64,000 nt of DNA. Source: CAJINA01 sp964636125. Lineage in GTDB: Bacteria; Desulfobacterota; Desulfobacteria; Desulfobacterales; CAJINA01. The stretch is from NCBI GenBank assembly GCA_964636125.1, contig CAZWPX010000010.1:32085-96084 (forward strand), given 5' to 3'. Below the pieces are notes generated by a model, which did no database searches, was not told where the DNA came from, and worked only from the letters and a program-made list of their open reading frames with translations. Numbering within the stretch: the stretch's first letter is position 1; each line of letters starts with the position of its first letter. This document shows, piece by piece, positions 51,701-54,049 of the stretch. A program made the translations under genes and the position numbers.

Positions 51701-54049
51701 CTTGGGGAAACCGGGACTGACGCGGATCGGATCTGGTTGGAACGGCTGTTCCTGCAGGGCTCTATCCGGGTTGACCTTCTGGATGCGGACGGAACAAGTG
51801 TCCTGGCCGAGACACCGGCTGCTGTAAACGGCGTTGTGGAGCTTTCCCTGGAAGGACTTGCCGCCGGAGACTACTACCTGTCCGTCAGGCCGGATACAGA
51901 AGCATCCATCTATTACAACCTTTATATTGAAAGTGAAGACAGAAGTCGTTCCAACCCGGCTGTGGAATTTTTCTACGGGCCTCCAGAACTGCTCAAGGGA
52001 GACAACTTCGAACCGGCCCAGGTCAATGTTAGCAACTACGGAGCCGTGGCGGCCCACAGTGCTGAGGTGGAAGTGGTTCTGATGGACCTGGACAGCGGGA
52101 CGGAGTATGATGTCAGTCCGGTACAAACCATTGATGTTCTCCAGCCGGGCCGGGAAGTGCGGCTCCTGTTTGATCTGAATGTACCGGACGTCGTTTTTGG
52201 ACCCAACCTGGTCCTGAAAGTGTTCGTGGATCGGCTGAATGCGGTTGATGAACTCAACGAAAATGACAACACGGCCGATAGCCCGGTTACGGTAGCAGTC
52301 AATCCGGATGCGGAGGAGGTTGTTGAGTTGGCCACCGGGTATCTGGATGCCGGTGTCATCATCGGGACCTCTTCGACAGTCAGCCGGACCCTCCACAGCA
52401 TTTACGACATGGATATGACCCAGTTCCGGATAATCGGAGACGGGGCGGCGGGTGATGCCATTGACGTGACTTTCGACGAGCTTGACGGACAAGTCTACTC
52501 CTTGTTGATCGACACCGGGGGCGATATTGTGGCTTACGGCATCCGGGTTTCCGAAGGCCTCGAGCAGATCAGCCTCGACGGGATATCTGCGGGGGTCTAC
52601 CGGGTTGTCCTGTTCAGTCTTGAAGGGGTGGTTCCCTATTCGATGGTCATCCAGGCACCCGATGTTGCCGGACCGGATCTTGTGGCAGAATCGGTCCAGG
52701 GATCAAAAACCCGGGTTACGCCGACGGATACCGCACTCTCGGTATCGACTCTGGTGAACAATTCCGGAAATGCCGCAAGCGGCACATACAGTATCTCTTA
52801 CTATGCTTCGGCGGACGAAAGTATCGATCCCGCGACCGATACCCTGCTTACTACGTCCGGGAGTCTGGCCGCTTTGAATGCAGGTTCGCAATTTACGGAC
52901 ACGAGGACCCTTGATCTGTCCGCTCTGCCGGACGGACTGTATACCATCGGCGCGGTTGTTGCCCTGGACAGCGGTTCGGAGACCAGCCTGGCTGACAATA
53001 CCGCGACAACCTTCGCGATGATTATGCCGCCGGCGGATACCTATGAATCCAACAACGGGCCGGATACGGCAACCATGCTGACTCTGACCGATGGCGGATT
53101 TACTGCCGCCGGACTGACACTGCACTCGGATACCGATGCCGACTGGTTCCGGTTTGAGCTGGCCTCCAGGGGAGGAGAGACAGACCTGGTCCGGGTTCTC
53201 TACAATACCGATGAACCGGGTCTGAAACTGACGCTGCTGGCATCCAACGGTGACGAAGTGGTCTCTGTCAACGGAACAGAAGGGTCTGCCGCGGTTTCAT
53301 TGCGGGATCTGGCGCCGGGAACCTATTTCATCAAGGTCGGCGGGATCGAGAACCTGACGGTTTTCAGCAGCGGCTACAGCCTGGAGATAGACGCGGACGG
53401 CGGGGCAAGCCCCTTGCAGGGCGGGGATTCGAACAATTCGTCCGCGACGTCAACGGTTCCGGTGGGCGGTGACCTGGAAACTGCCGCGGCAGGACTGGTT
53501 GAAGCGGCTTCCGACACCTGGTCCGGGGCCTTTGGAACCGACGAACTGCCAGGCATCGAAATCGTCCTTGCAGACCTGGCCGACGGGTATCTTGGTTATG
53601 CGGTGGTCACGGATTACGATGCGCAAGGCAATCCGCTTGCCGGAACCATCACCCTGGACCGGGATGCAAACGGCCAGGGATGGTTTGTGGACGAAACGCC
53701 CTATGACCACAGAGAATTCGACACAACCCTCGACGCTTTCGCCCTGGATGCCAGGGAAGGTTCGGCGGCCTACGGCCATTACGACATGCTGACATTCATT
53801 TCCCACGAAATCGGCCACATTCTCGGCTTTGAACTTGAGAACCCGGATTTTGCCGCCCATACGGTGAAAACTACCGACGGAACGTGGCTGTTCGTGGGGG
53901 ATGATTTCACGACGGATCTGACCGACGACCGGGAACACTTGGCCGTGACGGGTGACCTGATGAGTTCAACCTTGTCGCTTTCCCAAAGACGCCTGCCTTC
54001 ACTTCTGGACACGGCGATACTCTCGGAAACGATTGGAACGATACCATGA
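21749..54049 (+). CDS. Giant multidomain LEPR-XLL surface protein (10,766 residues)
   Basis: One uninterrupted 32.3-kb reading frame starting GTG (AGGGA ten bases upstream). N-terminus MRRPEPQNLFELENLEPRIL carries the LEPR-XLL motif (15-22) found at the start of very large repetitive exported proteins; no Sec signal is present. Order by residue: acidic linker 26-220; CARDB repeats 224-864; PPC-like 865-1359; Ig-like Big_5 1366-1579; CARDB with inserted LamG 1580-1916; 24 more CARDB to 5083; mixed PPC/IPT-like region to 5929; beta-propeller 5995-6241; nine cadherin/He_PIG repeats 6467-7336; RHS-like 7531-7808; dockerin-like 7927-7976; Ig-like to 8158; YVTN-like propeller 8605-9014; amphipathic strand region 9508-9670; PPC/CARDB alternation to 10548; HExxH domain 10571-10766. 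No RTX GGxGxD repeats. Likely an extracellular adhesin or scaffold; coupled (ATGA) to the next gene. Confidence 0.9.
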   Translation: MRRPEPQNLFELENLEPRILLSGDPYIMMGDVAVDPKEFPDIFEQLETSADHLSQKSTTSSHDPNQIYDPGANLDSLFDGLDDPEFFDTPAGIDSGTPADDSVEPAADSVVNEDADEHVSFQHDLLSSDYSPDPVLTLDSYQEPDIGSSTITSQLVNTLNIANAPPESDIISQDINALISINAGFVIDAEPEGDFTSLDLVPVAEVRSGTRKAMSVRTPSSAGPDLEVSITMDPISAFLNDVLSFTFTVTNVGDSATAATSWTDAVYLSKDSPYDPLSSGWEGVAELEHTGALGPGDSYQAILKFALESWSYDWVLQNTGWAFHVIVDRPTHDQPQGVVAEPNESNNQAAAIPVTYSSADINLNAVGFTAPSDMELGAPINVDLSVSNLGPDAATGIKPSQWNPWGHLTDPQIFVEVYRSDDALFHESTDTNLGQFPIMGLAPLAADGQPVTGTATLAATGVPGPGYLIFRVNEGHQNVQPETDKTNNTIVSDLINFIAPSMDLTVPTATVPQGPVQAGTNIEVSWTVENIPDASSAGRTWSDVIYLSDDDQYDNDDSYISGFSGQNPLASGSSYQQTKTITLPSNRSGSYLIFSTDGYENQPETDEANNTRVVALTVNYDPPDFVISSASVDGATPVAPGATISATYTVQNIGLGDRSSSWYDQVYLSDDAQYDSGDRLLKDQYQTGPLNALESLPTTVSLNLPSDRTGAYLLFEADGYQWFTEADETNNFHALPIAYPNPDLVVTDVTAPSTAAPGETLQVSYSVLNEGTIEATSDWSDGIYFSSDRVFDQGDTLLLSVDVAAQSPLAAATDYTLTQDVTIPDSASGWGYILVVTDKDNQQEESDDTNNSGASVLLLPMAMLPPDGSLVYTGDITTGFNTSGQQDSYSLSLKAGQKLTVAFQAQDPGLTGRIDVFDAGQTSIGSSTANDAGDSLFLQTINITADGTYTVKAGSVTGTGGYRLTVLLNTGIETESYGGASNGTPGTAQNIESSGMTLGSDRLAAVGKLEAAGSDFYAFSLSAGSHATMTLNALTDGSNVDLSLYDSAGTFLAKGQDGAANVDEFILNFYTQTGGTYYLGVEGDPDAEYSILILRGASFELEPNDGSDTANPVQYNLSILGALTRSGGSGSAESEQEPNDSIAEANDLTGNFANTGGDTYTAQAAGEISSSGDDDYFKINASPGDTIVIDETGFDTYLFLYDNTGSVLIEDDDGGNGTESRISYTFEETAYAGDYYIRADAYGTGIGSYSLTVALTTTTPLFSIEDYLVVEVNAGDNLIITTETPGDGAYESAVTLDPAVELYDPAGNLVASDDNSAADGRNADLTYTVPAEAGGKYLVKVLAVAGEGAYLVTISGTSVTAAPAYTATADSPADDTILTTYPGTYRVDFSNGLLLTTVHAGDLRINGTPADSVTVIDGNTLEFTIADAGGGDGTYLVTLAAESVSSISGQTLAAFTAFFAVDSIAPRVVSQTPATQAEIPFIQIQLLFSEEIDPATVTTADIVSFTDPAGSDIEWAVNGISADDQTLTITFSGRTLAGDYTLVIGPDIADLAGNLMDQNSNGTAGEPEDTYTAVVNLTVPDLVVSNATVPSSGSAESTIEVSWTVDNQGAGPAANTWQDEIYLSTDETYGNDTWVFTQYNMGLDLWAGQTALLFDSSYARVETPLELNQMTGGPGATLEAWVYPLSTSSSPRHVISTTAGSGSYEWAIVQKDGTWHVYNGSAAINTGIAVDVSQWQHVAAVFEPGSGITFYKSGETNPFTSTQIDYPVSDLAVTIGTNAGYVYEYYQGMIDEVRVWSAVRTEPDIVDNRAGQLAGTETGLAGYWKFDEGSGLVAVDASANGLNGTLTASSYNPPGWVSAVDDGQDNVTGYRIARQITLPSNLTAGSYYLLFMADRYTAQPEINDDNNLLAKAFAIESADLTVSSPTVNDTTPSAGTQITVDWTVTNTGSGTANSGYWYDYIYLSDNGTLDSNDTYLGYYYHNNSSGLTASPDASSSYDGTATVTLPSNALGPQNILIVADAIGYQGETDDDNNTVSVGISIDAPDLTVVTGSIAAPTDAVLGQTIEVSWIVRNVGDFATTTDWYDRIYLSNNATFEESDILLKAVYIPAPDLVATTGEYTETANVFLPETTLIGAGKYLLVVADGDGDQGETDETNNVDSKTINITAPDLTVAVTLPATDDVFSLGETISVSWDVTSAAADAEADWYDRVFISDDTVLDASDTQLLSVWTGSQTPVGTGLYYTETRDVTLPSTGHGTRYLFVTADASRNQGEADEINNSAYVRISLTAPDLDVVRVTVPTSMVSSQEVQVSYRVENIGNTSALADWTDAVYLSTDASFDAGVDTLLGSFSAADRSPLVSGADYSSIRTVRLPSVAAGTYYIFVITDSSGIQGESDETNNSMASDAITVSVPDLSITQVTAPSAAAPMQTIPVSWTVKNNGAVQAPGDWFDHIYISPNTESNDSDNILVVSHSTADKTPIAGGAEYTISRNITLPNVAVDDWYLIFVADGDQKQGESNENNNAKVSDVISIAAPDLQITNAAAPTQAAMQQAIEVTWTVTNTGSGAASAQWYDYVYLSNDTNLTLDDRKIDEFSSYDLIPIGNGESYTLTRNVTIPDITGDEATYNYLIIKTNGSNTQGEVDAVAGNNLSAALPISIQEPPDLNLAATSIPGSAAIGQTIQVGWTVTNDGPSKAFADWTDEVYLSDTDALDGSEQLLISEWISAQTPLEVGASYSVSRNVQLSTSGVGTKYLIIVVNSDGDQAEAVSDPNNNIKIVPIEINDPDLTVSSATTPTPNATWGEKVTISWTVRNVGNGAATRTWYDRVYLSQNNQLDTNDDILILSVNAGEFIPLTPYATDPVAGEYTISKEVTLPTGISGPGYFIIVTDATGDQVESDENNNIATRAVTFSAADLDVTATDVPLSASWGEQIPLYWEVTNTGSGETNTVWWDMVFLSDNETYESTDIQLASSYISPTDPVGNNGFYAVDLSETQVAAIPKSIGIGPRFLLFMTDVYDHQTEGDNDNNLTPVAIEIKAPELTVAVSVDSAISAGKPATVSWTVTNSGNGAAVRQWNDVVFLSSDDQLDGGDTYLATVWYQPPLDGNSASYNESATVTIPGGLSGSWNIIVATDYYDYQPEADETNNWTAKGVNLSAPDLNLSVTEAPATVGNGESLTITWTVTNDGSAPADSTWYEWAILSEDEYFGNYDDIQLASFYQSDSLAALGSINREASITIPWGTTGTYTLFVKIDRWNYVSESDETNNTYQTEIEIVYATPPADLQVDAVTVTDEALTGGEIEVAWRVTNHGTAQTQSSAWWDRVYLSSDAVLEESTDLNLGDFKYNAALEADGSYGILQTIVLPKDLLPLGTDTGTFTVFVKTDVYNWVTEPGESGDSNNTGQSIGTLAVTQSPVPDLEVTQISGPSSMVVGQTVQVTWSVKNDGAETADSSWKDKLYLSTDGSISSATLMGSFNRDADLAAGDSYERTESVTIPVLTDANYFWIVVTDADNGVYERTGETNNQSVNRLVSLFHPDLVVDTVGVPVSVDSGTEIAVNWTVRNEGTGEASGTWADKVYLSGDAAYSTDDIFLGELARNGGLAKSDTYTGSLAVPLPNGLNSTYYIIVVTDAADEVVEGTTLEDDFEASQTMTIALAPYADLEVSGVTALDTIIGDPADLTVSWTVTNAGTGAGIVDTWIDRVVLSRDETLGNGDDKVIGTFSHQGLMPKDTAYTETRIIQLDPATDGRFHLFVVTDADDAVYEHTGAPNEAEPLHTVDIMPRPYADLVVDAVNTDASAETGIPFTLSWTVKNQGIGQTSTPEWFDYVYMADNPEGTNWVLVEKFSRVGNLAAEGGSYTRTAQLALPVDLTIETAYTADRYFFVKTGAAGGPYEFINTDNNVGATGAVPVTYSVWPRSDLEVTAVVSASLASDGDRIDVTWTVRNNSGNTAEGPWTDEIYIAPNTDHSQAVKIGSFTMSLGLEGGYTYTRTENFRLPKHISGVYKIFVKPNADKKIIDPDSTNDSLADAEIAVQLQLRPDLEVTTLTIPETVTSGAVVDVEWVVSNTGNAATPTGGSRWYDGVYLSLDNKLDGGDLNLAWEQNGSALDILEQYGNSGHYRIPQAASGPFYIIVKADASNSVDEYPDEGNNISAKLINIDSQPVPPPDLVVSNVNGPTEAFDGTQITVYYRVTNKGAGVTFPANWTDSLWLSADKAAPGGNQDYRIGTAGHSGALEVGEFYEGILTGTVPEHLQGIFEVMVYTDAWNQVFELTFDVNINPDDPNAIDNNNFKTGGEPLTIIYTPPADLEVTHVDAPANAVGGEQVTITYTVANNGSNVTDLDRWADAIYIAADEAGAGKTLVFGVLHEGALEQEQSYTNEISFILPPSVVGSHIIVETNVNPEILLTDEEELLLQMDGVIERIEESIGDLSTMSISEVYAKIDSLSKSELRDILWGDGETEFRAVWEGPFKENNDRAVAINIVPIPADLEVTDITITSTDPSGINYSGEEIQISWTVTNVGAYEVYKGTERWNDYVYVSKDPEFIFSRATAVGTVAHVSPHLESYTPRSALAPGESYTASTTLNLPVGAQGRLYVYVFTDRNPQTEDWWGGIDGITTFEFPDWPEEFTNRVYEGDPNVRKLNNVAAKETTVVYREPDLQVVEGSMTIPGTATSGEEIDISWTVTNAGNRDTRGDYWVDRIYISQDSSIDLYDMMIGEIRRTDVLEAGDSYVVNATVRLPDDIQGDFHLLVYIDSPYGVSRYFSRALPYSTAEGYTRISAPQPATEWTLMGQAKEFLDEANNIIDNTVNVTLVDSPDLQVSSVTFTGSEGAEPADHAITGRRFGVSYTVTNVSDGDIPDRQNEWSDYIFLSRDEFLDVRSDHFLGQVSHDGALTSTGSYTVETSYDVPRGLLEGYYIFVLTDVPNNTHPYGFVYEGANEGNNATPSDLPMIIDTAPPTDLQVEEITVPETGDSGETITVTYTVKNISGAEHATGYWADSLFISDDAVWDLGDKFLGRVELEPDPNKPGEMRPIYRDLAPDDTYTGSLTAVLPTVLPGDYRIIVRTDIFDDINEGSNNANNKLASSDTINVTVDALQLDVSFQDILTVGGEELYAITVPQGETLEVSVTADDKTIANELYVRYEGLPNSIYYDAAFEGHLWSDQTAWVPLTEAGTYYILVRSAGWQDAARELDPDAEAITSGITVAAKLLPFSIRDVSPDTGGESRYVTLQIRGARFSDSAIIKLIRPLIAEYEAVNYQIVNATRIIATFDLTDAPHGLYDLEITNPDGESVVMPYRYLIEEAQPLDITVGMGGPGELEFGDVGWYGFGIYSLTNVDTPYVHFEFSMPYVQNDMDWYEYVQTKMSPGEEWYPGEAEVWPVGDNLIFRTNLTGFPEIDDVPWAELDSILNLDGKLMAPGFTFDFINQGYMGLTFTADVYPEMRDVLAKLPTAMKDLRDPDVEPQWDYDDFAFRFYIAAAATPMTAAEYVTYQLGVAEKLRTAILDDPFAPRVLIEAAADGEVWGSLYLAGLEAAGQLRPEDVVPDIHLLPPVSSLMSIATAGLLGIDTGNEIIEEGNLVAFFDRVRAWYGHDDAARFPKDTLPDADDFDLDMSNETHFESFWVNAGTGIAAEKAEVEDPNLQDFFGLTGERSDAVTLVGPTGYGDFNFVPTDTRLPYTIKFENPADSSSPVNRIQIQQQLDSDLDVRRFLLGDIFIGDIHINIPENRASFTGDFDFTEERGFVLRVTAGVDVVSGIAIWTFTALDPATGAILSDPDLGLLLPNTDRAQFGTVSYSIKPWPLYTEGITLTTGTEIESSARVTYDGGTPLDTNLHKATLDVVAPTTTFTVQELGVGKTGAVSYRIEFLAEDDVIGAGVADYTVYVSVDGGAWNAWKRRTTETSFAYEAPVGSTVDFVVRAADLAGNVEIAPEGISLPVYNPGINLGVAPSATLLVPAEELTIVTPLDTPLTNPFFLQALKGIPVGNTGGIVSAFASVFEPFTMTAFATGFTESGAGIGPLGMAFSPDGSAVYVSGGEGRNWIWKFTGTGGAVGEPLNMLDVPVYDMAFDADGRLWATTGGGPLLLIDPDTGIPLVRYGDGIQLGLAIHPDTGKLYLSTASGIAIFDPATEKFVEFSSTRVHSLAFGPEVTLYGTSWPDDGYVLRFDNRGNAEILIIPDAPAVGLAFGLDGTPLENMMFISHGEAGFLTMVDLVTLKRVQVAGDGTRGGFIHAAPDGKLFITQSSQVDVFFPATAPVVIATTPVNGTSVLPVISRATVRFDVDMRDSEASDAGSVINPDNYLLVNKSTGRQIPISKAVYDSGTRTVTLQFEALAAEVYELTVQPTVRSELGLALPEAYGAEFTVMPDVTSSLVPVFSNTRFDRQNGNILFDVLLTNTLDFDIPPPFRLVFAGLAGSTAQVVNSDGTTDQGYAYLDLIDGDANSILAAGESTVLKTVTIHNPDHLALDLITRVNMDLGANPPPEITSDPGKTSAAGTPYTYQVTATDDSALSYLLVASPDSATLNSTSGLLSWTPGAGSAAEVNFEIRVYDTLGGFAVQSWQVSVSGVNAPPVLLPIANQEIVEGDLFEMPVGASDSDSASVFYWAENLPPGALFDAGAQVLWWQTDGRSAGRYQGVRIYASDGVSTSWQSFQIVVANSNEAPALAQIISRTIQEGQGIDIQLTASDADNDILTYGGYGIPGGADFNPASGLFSWTPLYDEHGIYTIEFFVDDGNTKTLQSAVITVENVNGPVFIEDVDRWEVFEGQTLSVQITAVDPDNPAGVGVMLPDGTMDADIFLPELTWSTSALPDGAVFTPDSQTFIWSPEFNQAGTYNIQFTVTDDGDGFGTEGTTTTNATLTVVVKDLNAPPEIEPIVNRELDVEETYSYVFTANDPDSSAITLSMTGLPGYDIPEWATFTDNGDGTGILTVNPTLTTHRGDHTFTLYAQDDGNGNDKAALVSQQVFIVSVNAPNAQPAIEPIAPEMVAVVGTEIAFDLLVSDLDQDPLNYTATGLPAGATFAATDIYSKSRFTWTPTAGQEGDYTITLTVTDSGNGDTDNQLSHSVTFTLKARTENAEPLLMPVGSCSIQETEALTLQLNAVDTDGDTVSYNVTGLPRGAAFDSVTGLFSWTSTYDQAGTYNLRFEATDGLGTSCENVVITVTNQNRPPEFVPVRDQFTYEGIEMTVGILAGDLDGDPMTYRILSVTRGGSQVAIPAGINFNGETGEFTWLPAFDMAGRYGFRFEAKDAGGLIDTYDAIIEVLNVNQSPVIQSMSGHVLIVDQPFTLLIPGSDPDAGTEFIYSADSLPNGAELNASTGEFSWTPLATQLGEYDLRFTLTDGDLSISENVKLVVSFTPIVPKVIIELTPGFPIVTGQSVLIHAAAEGIADITALAITLDGKALQLDRFGRAKVTLNSPGHYRATAIATDTDGQTGLATTDVKVRDALDLQAPGIELIRPFSGSILTDVTDILGTVSDTNLDYWRLEMATFGTGNYRILATGINPVAGSTLFTLDPAVHPNGFYEIRLTARDISGRSVSLTRSIEIKTEIKSGVYATGRIDLSAVLDGISVEVQRVYSSLAAGFEGIFGYGWSYQGLELHPVTNVKGTGAEDRGLFNGYGPGTRLFAALPDGSVSAFTFTPQSTEQSGVTYYRPAWTADNGNGWRLETGDAVLELADGIYYERGTGLPYNPANTEQFGENAYRLTATDGTEYTYGADGFLRRIQMATVSLTVTNAGIFASDGSHIGFQRDASGRITAVTTLDGSQIRYSYDSDGNLVSVNDLSIGDRVWYAYDPDGNHQLTAVVNDRDNAGGENSFTVQYDDSGRFESTDAIDTVIGGIRDAVSQGLNGSLAAGESHRFAFLLTENEFSTMASGFFTLGIAVAGTSGLDPALPTIKGAMTLQGIVESGRSFGLLTLSSPGLYVIEIGGADAAATGNYGIEISIAGDLNSDGLVDGDDSTLMDGFILSGDTTGDINLDGAVNGPDRYFLETNFGFVANRAPTAEDGTAKTYPDIPILIDLADLTGDPDGSHLFYLLSNPLHGSVTLSGDGHSVFFKPEAGYTGTGVSFNFTADDGSLRSGTFTVAVTLSDATLDRIEFRAEDQVVALENGQPELLKLYGRFSDGGYVWLPPGYASWQSLDESVVVVNQVGNIWAIGEGATPVVATRGTLHAASAVLVGDVSSPDTYDIYPDAYALKNGDTRQVLFGVRDASETVIDFAPASHGTFYISGNEVIATVTADGLIQTLGLGNTFITVINCAIRQDIPIVIAQDIASGSDLGEDGGVVADAGSSISVYIPPEELTDQSVTVTQIDPQTDPTFLETPAGFTVVEAFNLDMGGATLETALGISVPAGGIEDGTQVYVFRAAKILTETGEFEDAWELVDIAEVSASQAHTTSPPNTGVKTDGNFLVASIQNTSWLTVDPYYDDGVIEIYGSNGAKLYTFRPDEVWEKPMPLPAGASFVRVIRVDTSVQKSDETNVVTYKDYPIPAEPGTEFNLVVNVESPGTDPWAPYIRSSAIVYSPDASGVQQGVLTIEGTDFGTDKDKLKVLMLAGSGAYRPSERIEMNVATLEGETLTVKLPQNVAVSGWLVQVIREVKYYTWTEGIDPQEKTKSLESSEVKPTVLAPSYVFVTNLHENAVVAINPLGAGTLPSVNKVRIPVGKGPADVAVTPDGTIAIVTNSWEGTISFIDVVSLQEIDLNPETPGIDRIKLLPGAQPWYIAIDPDQNRAFVSDRAKPYVYEFSYKINSYTRSSVANHKVTLPKKGKLTGMTGIAVIPGDRGQPSILAVASPGEARWTGGDWDFKAGWLFTAVLPKSVSHPNLSKLTWNVKGVGYKPFGVSAGPEAYQVAVAVRGRDQEGLALVTLDRAGKVVEKTSLQMDLEPSLRKRIQMEDGLSSLRDSPVVAGMSLFNPSFATNIITTQYYSWSGPRAYLDINNIEDVVFYEYKKGKLKTTYALVLGNCTFNGDPDDYTRDPELGRGSNIGVVRDPFGKNPKLIGVTKDVPKGWADQLTIDPFGKFLFATYKGTNDVIYYDVKQLIEVAEAMQSDKGITGPDGTNIQITLEGYADGEPNPTAIDYSEGKFVNGKFVLNEAANKKYEDSKSTLKTQRGLDLTKGIINMGAGAHPAGIGASPAGPTEIVTNGAVYIAKEISGESNDKIHLTFTFYGKTPDDKKTLKVGIYWSQTADYDPDKVISTGQEWTLDKKYIAGGQQEVDLKLYSSLEKHDERYYVILVDCTDQFEEQIETNNDTYFQFKTGTMVAQYDGNLDPKVFGQYIRGVDLKNKFTLTLQPSDFNRVDSVSILLSGSNRTIQAIPDPSRYAYTFELDMGKDLTADTVTLKFNITGGGLAHEEEYTIESIPIPAWLKPDGDTDRDRQLIFDTELGAYEATAVNWIDEYSEILPSDSKAGAGEKVGIKFGEHLIINYGLNKKMLYQDFGESVQLTFGKTKTKPQEPLVKSFHFWGTGIAYIKGYDLTKLLADQTLTFNLADYNQFLNRFSESIKQVNEGVDVLGKKFARTREFTPELSITVSRGEGFKVDDRFELSGSGFSITVTVKASLAYKFELPLTPSASPDQVAFSFGGSLSMSFTVKSEAGVTAKKDFEPNMAKFTATIGAELAAAISYDKTIPGTDVKIFGGAIGLTASIGINFEWDFSKTKDQLNITVPFDLKGNVEVSAGGGVVKVNLVEKVFLMHSDLTDRDNKEWVWSPKGKALGGIELYEGELPSDNDSFTTATDLGIISGTDSENDLELTDRTDVDFYKFRTIETGSEGDNVLLAFTLSDPDVRAYLFDTEGILVAEAVWTDSTHIEFSLADLDPGEYTLGIESSEDVIVVYDLTVVAPTTIHAALVVDISTDLSDDTVKQGQAFDVTVTVTNAGVTASGPAESALYWSADNGIDIGDGLLVAPFTVPALNSGEVWTDTFTVSLPKTVTGSNFIGVIADRREQLIEAARNDNEALLPVEVILAGDRYENNDHLVTATNLGGIVGDRTYDNLNLHSLVDRDLYRFQLGETGTDADRIWLERLFLQGSIRVDLLDADGTSVLAETPAAVNGVVELSLEGLAAGDYYLSVRPDTEASIYYNLYIESEDRSRSNPAVEFFYGPPELLKGDNFEPAQVNVSNYGAVAAHSAEVEVVLMDLDSGTEYDVSPVQTIDVLQPGREVRLLFDLNVPDVVFGPNLVLKVFVDRLNAVDELNENDNTADSPVTVAVNPDAEEVVELATGYLDAGVIIGTSSTVSRTLHSIYDMDMTQFRIIGDGAAGDAIDVTFDELDGQVYSLLIDTGGDIVAYGIRVSEGLEQISLDGISAGVYRVVLFSLEGVVPYSMVIQAPDVAGPDLVAESVQGSKTRVTPTDTALSVSTLVNNSGNAASGTYSISYYASADESIDPATDTLLTTSGSLAALNAGSQFTDTRTLDLSALPDGLYTIGAVVALDSGSETSLADNTATTFAMIMPPADTYESNNGPDTATMLTLTDGGFTAAGLTLHSDTDADWFRFELASRGGETDLVRVLYNTDEPGLKLTLLASNGDEVVSVNGTEGSAAVSLRDLAPGTYFIKVGGIENLTVFSSGYSLEIDADGGASPLQGGDSNNSSATSTVPVGGDLETAAAGLVEAASDTWSGAFGTDELPGIEIVLADLADGYLGYAVVTDYDAQGNPLAGTITLDRDANGQGWFVDETPYDHREFDTTLDAFALDAREGSAAYGHYDMLTFISHEIGHILGFELENPDFAAHTVKTTDGTWLFVGDDFTTDLTDDREHLAVTGDLMSSTLSLSQRRLPSLLDTAILSETIGTIP
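22418..37000 (+). repeat. Array of about 30 CARDB-like repeats in the giant protein
   Basis: Units of about 110-140 residues share the pattern PDLxV...V.WTVxNxG...W.D.VYLS.D...L......Y......LP.....G.Y.I.V.TD.....E.DE.NN. They are diverged from each other, so the array is old rather than freshly duplicated. The run is broken by PPC and Big_5 domains (24343-26485) and by one LamG insertion. CARDB domains are Ig-like adhesion or spacer modules of cell-surface proteins. Confidence 0.85.
26695..27255 (+). other. LamG-like domain nested inside a CARDB repeat
   Basis: Residues about 1650-1836 show LamG hallmarks: TLEAWVYPLS, WQHVAAVF, GMIDEVRVWSAVR and GYWKFDEGSG. The CARDB unit begins before (VPDLVVSNATVP...IYLSTDETYG) and resumes after (ITLPSNLTAGSYYLLF...EINDDNN), so the insertion sits in one loop of the repeat. 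A carbohydrate-binding role is the family expectation. Confidence 0.75.
41146..43755 (+). repeat. Nine cadherin-like/He_PIG Ig repeats in the giant protein
   Basis: Units of about 95 residues start with PPxxxPIxxxxxxEG and contain ASDxDxDxLxY...LPxGAxFxxxTGxFSWTP...GxYxxxFxxxDG. These are putative-Ig repeats of surface proteins; the Asp pairs between units suggest calcium stabilisation. Confidence 0.8.
45526..45675 (+). other. Dockerin-like duplicated Ca-loop domain in the giant protein
   Basis: Two EF-hand-like loops about 24 residues apart, GDLNSDGLVDGDD and GDINLDGAVNGPD, in the type I dockerin pattern. No cohesin-like domain was recognised in this window, so any partner is elsewhere or the domain is used as a calcium-bound stalk. 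Confidence 0.65.
53460..54046 (+). other. C-terminal metzincin-like domain of the giant protein
   Basis: Residues 10571-10766. The segment runs DRDANGQGWFVDETPYDHRE, then FISHEIGHILGFE with H10686, E10687 and H10690, then a Met-turn-like DLMSSTLSLSQRRLPSLLD. The usual third zinc ligand of HExxHxxGxxH is replaced (GFEL); H10730 could substitute. It may process the protein itself or be inactive. Confidence 0.65.

Noticed and set aside
21749..54049. RTX adhesin secreted by a type I system
   Set aside because: No GGxGxD nonapeptide repeats are seen, and no ABC exporter or TolC-like gene lies in the window.
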